In this document: positions 11,896 to 23,486 of the stretch, one piece after another | Numbering within the stretch: position 1 is the first letter of the stretch | Layout: each line of letters starts with the position of its first letter | DNA from: Rhyacophila brunnea | Taxonomy: Eukaryota > Arthropoda > Insecta > Trichoptera > Rhyacophilidae | NCBI GenBank assembly: GCA_022495005.1 | Contig: JAGYXB010000510.1 | Location: 248,001 to 312,000 of the forward strand | DNA length: 64,000 nucleotides | Direction of reading: 5' to 3' | Translations under genes and position numbers: made by a program | The notes under the pieces: generated by a model | Seen by the model: the letters and a program-made list of their open reading frames with translations, nothing else | What the model was told of the DNA's origin: nothing | Database searches by the model: none

Positions 11896-12264
11896 TTAAG
11901 GCTCTCAAGCTGAGGCATGGTCTAAAAAGATCGTGATTAGGCGATGCGCGGATTGTGCAAATGACGCGAGCCGTACGAAATAGAATTTATCAAAAAAAAA
12001 TCAACATACGTCCTTTTTATGTTATGTTTATTATTATATTCGTAATAATTATAGTATATTCATTGACATATTTTCTTTTGCAAGTACATGCGGAACGTTT
12101 TTAGTCATCTTTACACGATTTAAGAATATAGTCCTCCGACGCCATCACAAAACAAATTGACGTGCAAACAGGTCGACTATCGCTCTCCGAATGGCAACGC
12201 GGCCGAAATTTCGTTCCACATACAGTTGAAAATTATTTGCCGTTTCACTTATGTACGCTCTTAA
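11896..12264 (+). mobile_element. TTAA-flanked MITE family B, copy 1
   Basis: The body 11900-12260 is bounded by TTAA at 11896-11899 and 12261-12264. It starts GGCTCTCAAGCTGAGGCATG and carries GTCTAAAAAGATCGTGATTA and GGCGATGCGCGGATT, then a CCATCACAAAACAAATTGAC block and TTATTTGCCGTTTCACTTAT at the end. Three other copies have the same order and the same TTAA at both edges. Non-coding and about 360 bases long. The TTAA duplication is typical of the piggyBac superfamily; that assignment is inferred, because the termini do not begin with the usual CCC. Confidence 0.75.
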
Positions 12265-12329
12265 TACAATGCATTTCTACAAAAAAACCTTGATACTTAG
12301 TTGGCGTCATTGAATCTTGTAAACATAAT

Positions 12330-12500
12330 AGCGCCTGTACACATGCGTGGATTTATTGGAGACAATGGTGCGTATTTTAAATAATCATGACAATAACTGT
12401 TTACACGTAAAAGTGCCGACTGTCTCTCCAATTTCATTATTCAAGAGTAAGCGAGACGATAAATCATCACAATTTGGAAGCTTGCCAATCTTGCCAAATT
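12330..12500 (+). mobile_element. Repeat family C, copy 1 (internally deleted)
   Basis: Starts GCGCCTGTACACATGCGTGG and includes TGACAATAACTGTTTACACG with TAAAAGTGCCGACTGTCTCT. It then jumps to the ATCACAATTTGGAAGCTTGC and CAATCTTGCC part that lies much further inside copy 2. It is a deletion derivative arranged tail to tail with copy 2, so 12330-12929 looks like one large inverted repeat. Confidence 0.6.
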
Positions 12501-12510
12501 TTTAATAATA

Positions 12511-12929
12511 TTAATAATACCCCGTTTACACGTGCATGGATGTACTGTGCACAGTAAGAAACTGTATGAGGAAACATGTATTTTCCTGCAGTTGGCAAGA
12601 TTGCGTGCATAAATCAAACAAGTTTGGAAGCTTCCAAATTGTGATGCTTTATTACGCGCAAGGAAGATTATTTTCGATCTGCGCCTGCGCAGTAGAGCGA
12701 TAGGGGCGGGGCGAACATGCCGGTAAAAAGACGAACTTCTCATTTTGAGCTTCCGATTTTCAATACGACTTGTCAGATAGTAGAATAAAATGACAACATC
12801 GCGTCTCGCTTACTCTTGAATAATGAAATTGGAGAGACAGTCGGCACTTTTACGTGTAAACAGTTATTGTCACGACAGTTTGAAATAAGCACAATTTCCG
12901 ACAGTAATTCCATGCACGTGTACAGGCGT
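12511..12929 (-). mobile_element. Repeat family C, copy 2 (full-length-like)
   Basis: Read on the minus strand it runs from GTACACGTGCATGGAATTAC through TGACAATAACTGTTTACACG, TCTCCAATTTCATTATTCAA, TTTTTACCGGCATGTTCG and CTGCGCAGGCGCAGATC to TTGCCAACTGCAGG and finally GGGGTATTATTAA. The 28.4 kb copy follows the same order. The two ends are weak inverted repeats around TTACACGTGCA and GTACACGTGCA. The 100-codon minus frame inside (12441-12743) is not conserved in the 28.4 kb copy, so the element is non-coding. Confidence 0.65.
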
Positions 12930-12934
12930 CATTA

Positions 12935-13710
12935 TGCTGTTTTACGTTACTGTACATTATAAAAAAAAACGTCCAAACGGACATGAAGAGACCAAGGTTA
13001 TAAACAGGGAACGCAGAAAATTATCTTTTCTGTGGTTATAAATTAATAAGAGTAGGTTTTTTAATGCGACACATACAGAAAAAATACAAATTCAAATATA
13101 CTAAAAACGTTCTGGAATTTCTAGAAATATTCCCTGTAGTTATAACTAGTCGGTATACTTTGTTGTTGGGTTTTTTGCTATATTGTACAAAAAGGGTTGT
13201 TTTCTTTTCGCAACACCAAGGTCGATAAAATGAGCTTTGTCATAATATATGAAGCTTTTCGTGTCCAAAGTGAATCAACATTTCGCAGAAATCCTCTCGT
13301 AAGAAGAAACGAAATTTTATCAAGGGGAGAGAAGAAAATTCCCCAAACACACTAGGCGGTAGGCACGGCGTACGTCAGTAATGACATCGTGAAATACTAA
13401 TGCCCGTATGAAAGTAGTTTTATAGACAATTGAGAAAACGAAAACTGGACTTGTTCCAAAAGAAAACTCTACGCAATCCAGCTACTGATATTGGTAGGAT
13501 TTTGCTTTTATTATGGTGCGGTGCGTAAATGGGTAATCAGGGATTTGTACTTACACGTACATATAAGTTTATAGCTACAGAAGTATAAATGGACATGCTT
13601 CCCATCAGGTGCGTTGATTTTGTTATATATGACTACTTTCTGACCCTAACATTATAGTTTTCGTTACTTTTTTAAGTACGTGGGAATACGAATCGACCTA
13701 GACCAGATTG
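12935..13710. other. Unannotated sequence
   Basis: No element boundaries or repeat matches were recognised. No open frame exceeds about 60 codons. Confidence 0.4.
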
Positions 13711-13714
13711 TCTC

Positions 13715-13930
13715 TTTTTTAAAGTGGTGACCCAGTTTAAATTATATTTTATTGTTTAATTTGTATTTTTTTTTGAATTATTGTTTTTTTTATTTTATTT
13801 CTTTTGTATAAAACTATTTTCGCTTTGTTTTTTTATTCTAAATGTCACGTTGTGAACGTCCTGAATTAATAATTTGTTATGTACTCAACGTGTCTTTTTT
13901 TAAATAAATAAATAAAATAAATATATAATG
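13715..13930 (+). mobile_element. LINE 3' untranslated end, family H, with TAAA-type tail
   Basis: A T-rich run is followed by AAATGTCACGTTGTGAACGT, CCTGAATTAATAATTTGTTA and TGTACTCAACGTGTC, ending in a TAAATAAATAAATAAAATAA tail. The reverse complement near 49.2 kb matches the T-rich part and the block; 43.0 kb matches the block and the tail. A simple-repeat 3' tail fits a non-LTR retrotransposon. Confidence 0.6.
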
Positions 13931-13931
13931 G

Positions 13932-14820
13932 CGATAAATAGTTATGGTTTTGCAATTCAAGAAAAAAAAATATAGATTGAAAATGGTAGGTAGTAGGTAC
14001 ATATTGGTAAAAAAATTAAATCCTAAATAAACTTTCTTTCCTTTAACATTGTTTTTGCATTAATGTTAAAACTATAGCAAAATGCCTCTTCTCTCTATAT
14101 ATATATATATATTTCAATCAATTATATTTCTTTTATCGTCCTTGTATATTAAATACCTCTTATGCGGTTTGAGTCATATTCTAAGATAATCGAAAAATTG
14201 TTTTTTTTATTGTAGATCCTAATAATAAATGAAAATCGGATTATTATAAATTTTTATAATATATTTATTATTTAATAGAAAAATAATAAATTTTCCCATA
14301 TTTTTATCACATAGGATTAATAAATTCTATATGCACCGTGTTGAATAAGTTGAATCTTGTGTAAACATGCCGTGGTCACATAAGATTATTTTAATACTGA
14401 TCTATTGTGGTGGATCCTCACATAGGATAATTACGGTGCATGATTTTGGATGCTCTCTCATAGTATCTATTAATTTAATATCGATTTTATTTTGTGATTT
14501 GGTCTTTCCCCAAGTAATATATTAATACAGATAGTAGAGTGAAAAAATGTGCATTACGTGGTATCAATAACTGATTTTCGTCAAAATCACCACATAATAT
14601 GAAGTATTTAATATACAGGAACGTTATGTTATTAATATTTACAACATGAAAACACTCACAACAGTGAAATTATTATCAGATATATAATTATAATATGTAG
14701 GGAACCCCTATTAACAATTTAACAACCCTTGGCCTAGACTTAATGGATGATCTGAGGGACCAAGTGTGAACCTTTTGACAATAAAGTTATGCATTATATT
14801 AATTAGGATAGCTGGCTAAT
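13932..14820. other. AT-rich sequence with TA microsatellite
   Basis: Contains a short (TA)n run at about 14096-14111 and many A/T homopolymers. No frame or dispersed element was recognised. Confidence 0.45.
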
Positions 14821-14823
14821 GTT

Positions 14824-14915
14824 CTCCCAAGATGCAGAACTAACCTGCTATTCGTGATTCCAATTGAAAAGGCAATGATTTTTGTAACCAAATTGCTTTG
14901 GATATCGATAGACCA
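14824..14915 (+). mobile_element. LINE family H fragment (short)
   Basis: CTCCCAAGATGCAGAACTAA followed by GATTCCAATTGAAAAGGCAA and CAAATTGCTTTGGATATCGA aligns with 6173-6265. Only this internal piece survives, and the similarity fades into sequence just before the TTAA-flanked element. Confidence 0.4.
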
Positions 14916-14988
14916 GTTTCGTTAGCTTTAGAGAGACAATAATTACTATTCATTATGGTAATATTAATATTTATTCATTTTGTTTGGT

Positions 14989-15352
14989 TTAAGGCTATAT
15001 ACCTCAGTTGAGGCATGGTCTAAAAAGATCGTGGCTAGGCGATGCGCGAAAATATAATTTGTCATATAAATCCAACATGCCTCCATTTAATGTTCTGTTT
15101 ATGCCATCATGAAACGAATTGTTCTATTAGTAACAATAATAATATATTCATTGACATGTTTTCTTTTTCATGTAAATGGATAACGTTTTTAGTTATCTTT
15201 ACACGATTTAAGAATTAATACCCCCGTCGCCATCACGAAACAAATGGACGTATTCACACCTCGACGTTTGTTCTCCGAATGCCAGCGAGTCCAAAATTTC
15301 GTCGCGCCTATAGTTGAAAATTATTTGCCGTTTCAATGATGTATCGTCTTAA
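14989..15352 (+). mobile_element. TTAA-flanked MITE family B, copy 2
   Basis: Body 14993-15348 with TTAA at 14989-14992 and 15349-15352. It begins GGCTATATACCTCAGTTGAG and retains CATGGTCTAAAAAGATCGTG and GGCTAGGCGATGCGCG. The segment after this is shorter than in the 41.4 kb copy because the GGATTACGGGTCGCGGGTG part is lost. It ends AATGATGTATCGTC. Terminal inverted repeat: GGCTATA..CCTCAG against GACGATACATCA. Confidence 0.75.
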
Positions 15353-15354
15353 GT

Positions 15355-16570
15355 ACCTGTATATGCAATTACAATAATATTGTATGATACGCTAGGTAAA
15401 AAAATGTATTTAATTTATTCCGAACAGTCGATTTCTTAGAAGTATATTTAATTAATATTTATATTTTTTTTAAATATTTTTGTCTATTTTTGTAAATTGG
15501 TTATTGTATATTCTCTAATAGTTGACAATGTCCTTCTAAAGCGGATGAAATCGGTCCAATGGAATCAGAAAAAGTTAGGAAACGTTCATATTACATTGTA
15601 ATTCACGATAGATTTTTGAGGTTAATAAAATCCATTGTAAGTAATACGTAAGTACGTACAGATCTAGAAATAAAAATGCCTAGGGTCTACGAAAGTCTTA
15701 AAACGGCTCTGGTAGGGATATAGGTTTTTAGAGGCACTGCGTGTTGTTATTCTGATGCTCTACCGAAAGAGCCGACATGGTAAAGAAGAAAGTAGAATAA
15801 TATTATTACTGGACAGGTTTAGGCAGGTATCTAAAAAATCTCGGAAAAGAATATCTAAATTATTTATTATCTGAATATTTTATTGTAACTATAATATTAT
15901 CCCCTATTTCACTTTGTATACAGTCGTTCGGAAATACCGAACAAAACATATAATTTAAGAAGGAAATTTTGCCACGGAAAACAATGAGCCTAGTTCGATA
16001 TGTACACATTTATTTTATTTACATTTTCGCATCGAATACTTTGGGATAGTTACGATTTCTCCGGTGCCATTTGGCCGTAAAAATCTCTCCGATCGGGAGT
16101 GGACTAGCCGAAAATTTGATTCGTATTTTTGGAAAAAGATTTTACCTTTTGCGCAAACGAAAAGATACGAGCGTTATTTATTTTCTGGCGAAGATTTTAC
16201 GCTTTTCCAATTTGCGGTAAATATCGAAAGATTCTTAGAAATAATTGACGTATTTGGTTTGTGCTAGTTTCGATATATTCAATAAAATAAGGTTTCTTAG
16301 TTGGAATCATATTTTGAATACAAAAAAGACACAGTTCGACTGATAGTGTTATTATCCTGATCACACAGGCTGAAAACGTAATAATTCCATATCTTACATA
16401 TTTTTTTAAAAATCTTAGTACTTAATAATTGACCTAGCCACAAAGGAATTATTAAAATAATAATTCTTCTATAAAAGGTCTTGTTCCCAACCCAACAACC
16501 GATATGTTAATACTATTACACTGGGATTATTCAGTGTAAATTGATGTTTAATTTGTCTGCTTCCATTTAT
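15355..16570. other. Unannotated sequence with one unrecognised frame
   Basis: A 67-codon plus-strand frame (16064-16267) has a balanced composition with several K, R and F residues and no family I know. A weak family-M-like scrap (GCGGATGAAATCGGTCC) lies near 15542. Nothing else was recognised. Confidence 0.35.
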
Positions 16571-16574
16571 ATAT

Positions 16575-16718
16575 TTTATTTGGAGCTCGGGTACTACGTA
16601 AAGCACACACATAATTTTTCTTCCAAACTAATTGTAGTTATATGTTTTTGAGGTATTTCTGAATTATGTAAGTTCAATAAAAATTATTAAATTCTAAAAT
16701 CTTGTGAATTATTCGTTG
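16575..16718 (+). repeat. SINE-like family S, copy 2 (head eroded)
   Basis: The 3' region ATTTCTGAATTATGTAAGTT, CAATAAAAATTATTAAATTC and TTGTGAATTATTCG matches the tails near 8.4 and 59.7 kb. The upstream GGAGCTCGGGTACTACG may be a decayed box B. The identification rests mostly on the tail. Confidence 0.45.
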
Positions 16719-16719
16719 A

Positions 16720-18390
16720 ATATTTCTTGTAATATATATGAATAAAATATATTATTACGTAAAAAGCATATTATTTGGAAAAAACAACTTTTAAGAAATG
16801 AATATGTAGACGCATAAAAAAAAATAATTGTATACATTCGAACGTTCCAGGATATATTTATATATTTATGATAAATATACCTTTATTTAAATTAGAAGGT
16901 TGGTAGTCATTTTTATGATAAATATCTCATATAGCGTGTATTATTGGAATCCATTTTATTACATTTTTTATTATTTTATTATATATTTTTGAATTGCCTT
17001 AAAACCATGACTAATATTTTACAATGTTGTAATTTTAGAGTTAATAATTTTAAATGATTCTATGCATGAATATTTACAGAGATAGTTGGGTATCAAAAAT
17101 CACTTTAAACTATGTAAAAAATCATTACCACAGATCACTATTGTGTGAGTACTATTCTCATTCTATTACTGTCTCATTCTATTACTGTCGGATTTCATTT
17201 CAAGAAGAAGACTGAGTTTATATCTATACGTAAAATAAATAATCAATTTACCAACAATGTTTCTCCTAAATATACTTATATTATATAGATTATAAATATT
17301 TAAAATATTAAAGAAATTTTGGTGAATAAATGTGCCATAACATAAAGTTTGTTAGAAAAAGTGTCAACCGGATGCGCTTGACCGGAAGCAAAAGTTTCAG
17401 TCGCCGAAGAAAGCTGTCTTCGTGTATGCTGTGTATTATTGCTTGGCAGATAAGGTTTATGGACAAATATTTTAAGCTCCCGCGGCGACAAGCGGCCATA
17501 AATTGTAACTACTTACATGCGGAAACGGACGAGAGCGCTTCGCCGTGATTTAGGGGAACTAGCCGAATGCATGAAGGATCATTTCTCTTGTGACGTCTGA
17601 ATGTATTACACAAATCATTGCTGGTGATATTACTACGTGCATGTCACAGAAGACCGTGGCATGCCATGGAAAATGGCAATGAAATTTCGAGAAGGCATGT
17701 AATCTGACACGCTAGTATTACAATTTTGGTCAAATATACAATTCCCAAAACCAAAAATACCTAAAGTACAATTTAGCCGAAAATAAGTTAAGTAGTTCAG
17801 ATTTTGTACCTAAATAATTATCGTAACTGTCAGTCACTTTTAGCTTATTTATAAAAGAAACCTGAAATTATTAAAATAATAATTCACTAATTAAATTAAC
17901 ATTAAGGACAATATTGCAATCTTAAATTGCATTTTTCCGGAAAGTATTTTTCTTGACAATAATGTAATTTTGCTCTCATGTACAGAATTGATTTTAATCA
18001 TTTCAAGTCTTTGTTAATTTTAAATTTCAAAGTTATTGATAGGTACAACTTTTAGAACATTTAGTTAGATCGTCTCAAATACACATACATATTATTTCGA
18101 ATAGTGCAACGATTATTGATATCAACTTGAAGTCATGTAGACTTTATATTTAAAAAAATGTTTCAAACCCATTGTACTGGAGTTCTACGATATATTTGCG
18201 TGAAAAAATCACGATGTTTTCAAATATATCAATGCTATAGAAAACGGAGCCTTCTGTGGGTTTGCTACAAAAATTACTGAACCATGTTCCGGTTTGTCTT
18301 AAGAGCCTATTATAATAAAGGCAATAATTAGTATGTCACATGATCCTTTTTTTGTTTCACTTTTATATGTTTAGACTTCATATATGATAT
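16720..18390. other. Unannotated AT-rich sequence with a small tandem duplication
   Basis: At 17156-17187 the 16-base unit TCTCATTCTATTACTG occurs twice in tandem. A GC-richer pocket at about 17365-17560 has overlapping frames on both strands (72 codons plus, 63 minus) with no motif. Otherwise AT-rich with no element recognised. Confidence 0.4.
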
Positions 18391-18397
18391 ATATATA

Positions 18398-18590
18398 TTA
18401 TAGAGATGGGATTTCTATACCAACTTTCTATTATACCTGTATAGGATGCGTGAGTCCTTCGTGTGAAACCGTATAACTGGTTAAGTGTCTTTTTGCTTAA
18501 TATTGATTTTCTTGTGAGTGATAATTTGTCTTCTTTTGTTTCAGGTAAGAAAAATACTCTATCGACGCAATGGACTGAGTATCCTGCCAT
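18398..18590 (-). mobile_element. Possible LINE reverse transcriptase thumb fragment
   Basis: The minus-strand 112-codon frame (18378-18716) contains LSKKTLNQLYGF, then a YTGIIESWYRNPIS-like stretch. It resembles the segment of insect LINE reverse transcriptases in which a helix with QLYYAF precedes SHLSYGIEVW. The amino-terminal half of the frame is AT-driven and probably not part of the relic. The resemblance is by eye and the key catalytic box is not included, so this stays tentative. Confidence 0.4.
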
Positions 18591-18792
18591 TACAATAATA
18601 TTCTGAAAATCCAGTGCCGTGTTTACGTAAAAGTGTAAGTTAATTATTGTCATATTATTCAAAATGTTTTCTGTATGGGAGCTTATGAAAATACTATTTA
18701 TATCTAATACTGTCACATTAATTGAGCGAAATAGCTACATGATTCTGTCATTATCACTTTTCGTATCATATATAAGTACATATACGTATTTA

Positions 18793-18793
18793 T

Positions 18794-18820
<27 letters not shown>
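18793..18820. repeat. (TA)n microsatellite
   Basis: About 13 TA units in an AT-rich context. Confidence 0.9.
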
Positions 18821-18824
<4 letters not shown>

Positions 18825-19905
18825 TATAGCATAGAAAACTGTGTAATTTATCGTAATTATTCTGAAGAATTGTACAATATCACTGCAAATTATATAAATA
18901 TGTGACATATAAATATATGACTGTACGAGTTATGTATAATTAAACTTTCAGTTTGTTTAATTTTTTCTCGTAATACATTTTATTTTTGCACTCATATGGG
19001 GGCCGAGATTGAAGTTATCAAAAACCGAAAAAGATTCTCAGGTTTTTGTATTTATATAAACACAATCAACTGCTTATAACACATAATATTGTGAAATCGT
19101 TTTGAATGTAAAATTAAAATCTGCATCTTCAGCTTGAACGTGATTGACCAAGTAATAATTACACAATAAACGAAAATATAAAGTATTTAATACACATAAT
19201 TTAATCAATGTGGCGATGATTTTAATATTTTTCAATTTATATTGATATATTCATAATAGCATGTGATTTCTACGGCATATTGACAGTTGACATCATTAAA
19301 GTGATTAATAATATACTTGATATAATAGTCTGACGGCTCCATTGTCTCCTGAACTCGATTTACCTAAAGTAGGTCACTAGATAAACGGAACTGTAATACT
19401 CTACCTTGTGGTAGAGGCAGCTCTAGCTTAAAACCTGCATTATAGAAGTTCTTTGTTTCTTACAAGGTGGAAACAAGTCACTCCTAATGATAATCGCTTT
19501 CTAAGTACAGGCGTTGGGAGCGAAATTATATGGGACAGCATTAATTTTCTATGACGTTAACCGACTTGCATTTGGCAAAGATTGCTAGCTTTTGAGAAAA
19601 ATATATTTTTTATGACATAATAATTTATTATACAATATTTAATATTTTTTACTATATTGTATTAATGTAGATAACCACGTGGCTGTATTTTAACTTGGTT
19701 ATTTCTACAGTTTATAAGATAAGGGAATCAATCATTCGTTTTAAAATATTTGAGATAATATCTATAACTTACAAAATCTTCAGAAATATCTTGGATCGAG
19801 TGGGGACACCCGTCTCCAGTTTGCCTTTACTGATTAAGTTAAAAAAATCACCACAATTCTTGGCGACATTTTTTTAAAATAGCTAAGTCGCTTTTTTAAA
19901 TCTAT
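18825..19905. other. Unannotated AT-rich sequence
   Basis: No recognised element. A 60-codon frame at 19695-19877 is AT-driven. Confidence 0.4.
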
Positions 19906-19908
19906 CTT

Positions 19909-20386
19909 GAAATAATTATAAGATAAAAACAACTTTTTATATACAACTTTTTTAAATTTTCTGTTCAATTATTATGCTCAATTTGTTCAAACTTGTACTT
20001 GATGTGAAATAAATAAAAAAAACAAACAAACTTACAAATATAGAATACTGAAATGTCATTTTGATTTCCATAGTAACGCACGTATATATTAATAATTTAG
20101 TTGCTAGGACCACCCACTTAGCAACCAACAATAGTGGATTGGATTACAGATTTCTTCCGAAATAACTTTTCATACAAAACAGAATTAACTGAAAATGAAT
20201 TTAATTCTCGTTAAAGATTTCTAACAGCAATAAAAAAATGCATCGGCATCGTGTTCTGATATATTCTAAAAGTTTCAAATGTCTAGCTAGTCGGGAAGTT
20301 GGTTAAAAATCGATTGCAAAATTTGTACTAGATAAACAACCACCGGACAAATAAGAATACGAGCTAATAAAAAAAGTTGTAAAAAT
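19909..20386 (+). repeat. Interspersed repeat family A, copy 2
   Basis: Runs from GAAATAATTATAAGATAAAA through ATAGTAACGCACGTATATAT, GTTGCTAGGACCACCCACTT with AGCAACCAACAATAGTGG, TCTAGCTAGTCGGGAAGTTG and GGTTAAAAATCGATTGCAAA, to CCACCGGACAAATAAGAATA and AAAAAGTTGTAAAA. About 478 bases, the most complete copy. It has no internal frame and no terminal inverted repeat that I can define. Confidence 0.75.
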
Positions 20387-20389
20387 CAG

Positions 20390-21000
20390 CCATTTCAGTC
20401 TGACAAGTAATTATGTTTGTGATATATTTTCTTCCAATATAACGGCGTAAAATGAAATCAATTTCGTTATTTTATACACATGGAGAAGTACTAATCATGA
20501 AAATATGTAATATACATAACAGTGTTGGTATTTTTTTTCGTATCGTCGTTTTGCCATAAAATAATAGTAAATATAATTAATAATAGTAATATCATTACTA
20601 CCAATGATTCGTAGATGGCGTCAGGATCAGCGTTACCGTTACGTTTTTATATTGTGTGTGCAGATCATAAACCCACTGAGCAGTCAATTCCGCATACAAA
20701 AAAATATGTGAGAAAATATACATTATTTTTTTTGTAAATAAATGAACTCGTCAATAAATAATATTACATGAAAGTGATTATAATATTTATTTGATGGGTG
20801 TGATAAGATGTCGATCAATGTTTAATATATTTGTAATAATATGTTATATTATGAAATATTTGTGGGGACATTTTTTTTATTTTGACATACGTATATTATA
20901 TAGTTGAATATTATATATATGTTTTTATTAATTTTTAATTAAAATTTGGACATGGTTTTTCCACAACAATAATTGACTTTTATTTCTTTAGTTATCACTG
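20390..21000. other. Unannotated AT-rich sequence
   Basis: No frame or repeat recognised. Confidence 0.4.
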
Positions 21001-21004
21001 TTAT

Positions 21005-21195
21005 CAGTCTTCAAAATGGAATATTTTTTTATTTGAGTTACCCCATCTCCACCCGACATATATATGCAGCCGCGATTTGTGCACGGTCGCCTTCCATGAC
21101 GATATAAACGTATCAGAATGACAATATTGTTATCAGTGCCACACTTCCTTGTGAAATAACGATACTGCACGGGACTGATGCAGCAACCATATACC
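21005..21195 (-). mobile_element. 3' region of the Jockey/R1-like LINE
   Basis: On the minus strand, from the stop outward: GCTGCATCAGTCCCGTGCAG, AAGTGTGGCACTGATAAC, TCGTCATGGAAGGCGACC, GCGGCTGCATATATATGTC and GGAGATGGGGTAACTCAA. The same order appears on the plus strand at 36270-36410, so this is a conserved trailer of one LINE family. The 60-codon minus frame here is not supported as a protein. Confidence 0.6.
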
Positions 21196-21541
21196 TCAGT
21201 GCCATGAAGTGTCCTCTGTACCCGTGTACTGAAACTCTACCGAAACAGAGGAGTCAGGAGTTGAAAGTGATGAATATAAGGAGGGGTCGGAACTATTCCG
21301 TCCTCCATATGACGCAATAAATTTTTCAAATGCCTCAAAGTTCGCCTTGGTTGATATTAAGTCAGCGTAGCCAATCGGGCCCGTGGACAGACTCTGGCAA
21401 AAAGCTCCGCTCGGTCGGATCCCATCAGCGGGTAGTCCCAGAGGACTTGTTCAGCGTCTTGATGGCCGTGCCCGCATGTGCGTTCCGGCCCATTTCCTAT
21501 CAAACGAAAACCTTGCACTTTGGCTGTGAAGTCACCATGGC
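21196..21541 (-). pseudogene. LINE (Jockey/R1-like) polyprotein C-terminal remnant, frameshifted
   Basis: The minus-strand reading begins LTGHGDFTAKVQGF, then passes CGHGHQDAEQVLWDYPL and SDRAELFARVC. This is the Cys/His-containing C-terminal tail that follows reverse transcriptase and RNase H in Jockey/R1-type elements (typically CxCG..E...H.LW.CP). A frame change near 21358-21370 is needed to continue into TKANFEAFEKFIASYG, and the frame then runs to a stop at 21196-21198. The expected Cys of the CP pair reads Tyr. It is a 5'-truncated, broken insertion. Plus-strand frames over it (21330-21578) are antisense shadows. Confidence 0.7.
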
Positions 21542-21599
21542 CGGTCAGAAACTAGCTTACCCAGTATTTTGGTCTTAGTTATCTAATATGAAACCTGCA

Positions 21600-22135
21600 G
21601 GACATATCCGAAAAAAAACAGATCATTAGCTGTGGTGTTTCTTGGTGGACGCCGATCACCTCGACTGAAGATGGAATTATTAAACGATTACCAATAATTT
21701 ATTGCTGAGTACAATAACGGGTCTCGATTATTTTTAATCGGTCATTTAATCTTGGCCACGGCAAAATCCGCAATGATTACGTACCCCACGGAACGTTATT
21801 TCTTTGTGAAACTTACGCATCGCAAATTTCATCGGGCGGTAAAAGATTTAATGGAAATTGGCCTTTTACAGAGCTAATTCAATAAGCCTCCACCCTCCTT
21901 TTAATTAACCTAATTGAACTTTATCCTTCAATATCTATCTACCCACAATTTTACCTACAGACGAAACAATTAGCCTGCCATTCCTTTGTCATGAAAAAAT
22001 ATTTAATTGTGTTTGAATTCCTGATCTGATTTTTAATAAAAAATACTTTTAACTGTCATTCTTGTCTGTTGTTCTTTACAATTGAAGGCCATTAATTTAT
22101 TATCGATACGGTTGAACATGGTAATATAATAAATC
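21600..22135. other. Unannotated sequence
   Basis: No clear feature beyond the LINE edge. The pocket 21640-21860 is less AT-rich but has no frame I can assign. Confidence 0.4.
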
Positions 22136-22136
22136 T

Positions 22137-22601
22137 AAAATAATTACAAGATAAAAATAACTTTTTATATACAAAGTTTTTAAATTTTCTGTTGAATTAT
22201 TATGCTCAAACTTGTACTTCATATGAAGTAAATAAAAAACTAACAAACAAACAAATATAGAGTACTGAAATGTCATTTTGATTTCCATAGTAACGCACGT
22301 ATATAATAATAATTTAGTTGCTAGGACCACCCCCTTAGCAACCAACAATAGTCTTTTACTTTTTACAGATTTTTCTGTAATAACTTTCCATACAAAACAG
22401 AATTAACTGAAAATGAATTCAATTCTGCTTAAAGGTGACTAAAAGTCTTAAAAGAATGCATTGGCATCGTGTTCTGATATATTCTAAAAGTTTCAAATGT
22501 CTAGCTAGTCGGGAAGTTAGTTAAAAATCGATTGCAAGATTTGTACTGGACAAACAACCACCGGAAAAACAAGAAGACGACCTAATAAAAACGTTGTAAA
22601 A
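22137..22601 (+). repeat. Interspersed repeat family A, copy 3
   Basis: Collinear with copy 2, which lies about 1.8 kb upstream in the same orientation: AAATAATTACAAGATAAAAA, GTTGCTAGGACCACCCCCTT, GGTGACTAAAAGTCTTAAAA, TCTAGCTAGTCGGGAAGTTA and CCACCGGAAAAACAAGAAGA, ending AAAACGTTGTAAAA. The TGGATTGGA segment after AACAATAGT is replaced by CTTTTACTTTTTACAG. The minus-strand 82-codon frame inside is not kept in the other copies. Confidence 0.75.
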
Positions 22602-22604
22602 TAG

Positions 22605-23485
22605 GAATTTATATTATAAAATAAATGTGGGCATTTTAAATCATATAACTACCAAATACTAGATGAATGTGCGAAAAATCATTGATTTGTTTATTATGTA
22701 AAGTTGTTAATATAGATTTACTATATTTTACTTCTCGCACGCATGTATTATTTTTTATTGCCAACTTTTTCCTCAACGCCACCTTATTTATCATTTGACC
22801 AAAAACGTATTCCTCCTGCGTTCACTTTGGGAAACCATGTCCTAAAGCATCATCTCGAAATGATTAAAATTCTGAAATGACTCCCAACAATTGTACAATA
22901 AAATTATCCTTTATATTTCGAAATCTGTTTGAAAAGATATATTTTTCATTGTTAGTCAAACTTTTTTCCCTCCCTTTGTGTCGTTCTTTGGAAAAGTTTT
23001 ATATTTAATCTCGTTTCTCGTGTGCTCTCGTCTCACTCCCTTATTCTGCTGGAAAGTTAAGTAAAAAGTTATTGTTCAAGCCTTAAACATTTCTACGTCC
23101 GAGGAGAAAAGAAAGCGTAAAGTTGGTAGATTATGACTAGCAAAATTTGCGATAACATAATTAAATTTCTAATTTGTGACGCAAATTGGGATGAAATTCG
23201 CGGTAATTTTGTTTTCATTCAGTTTTTGCAGCTGGGCCGAATGAAACCATAAATTTGTATTAAGTTTATTCCAATATTGAAAAATTCTACTATTGGCCTC
23301 TTTCGATTATATTCCTACCCCAAAATAGGGAGGGGGGGGGGTGACAGGCCTCTAGACTGTGGGCTTGGGCTCAGGGGGGGCAGTTAAGTGAGATAAACGC
23401 ACACCTATCGCCTATCGGGCGAGCAACCAAAATCTATCCCGTTTATATTAAAATTCATAATATATATTTATTTTACATAAAATAA
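22605..23485. other. Unannotated sequence with a G-tract
   Basis: A run of ten or more G at about 23330-23341 is followed by a second G7 run near 23374, unusual in this AT-rich window. No frame or dispersed repeat was recognised. Confidence 0.45.
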
Positions 23486-23486
23486 A

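Noticed and set aside
12441..12743. 100-codon minus frame
   Set aside because: Spans two inverted family C copies and is not open in the copy at 28.4 kb.
18378..18716. 112-codon frame as a complete protein
   Set aside because: Only the C-terminal half resembles reverse transcriptase; the rest is AT-driven.
23325..23345. G-tract as a G-quadruplex or regulatory site
   Set aside because: A single run with one shorter run 30 bases away; spacing does not form a convincing four-tract motif.
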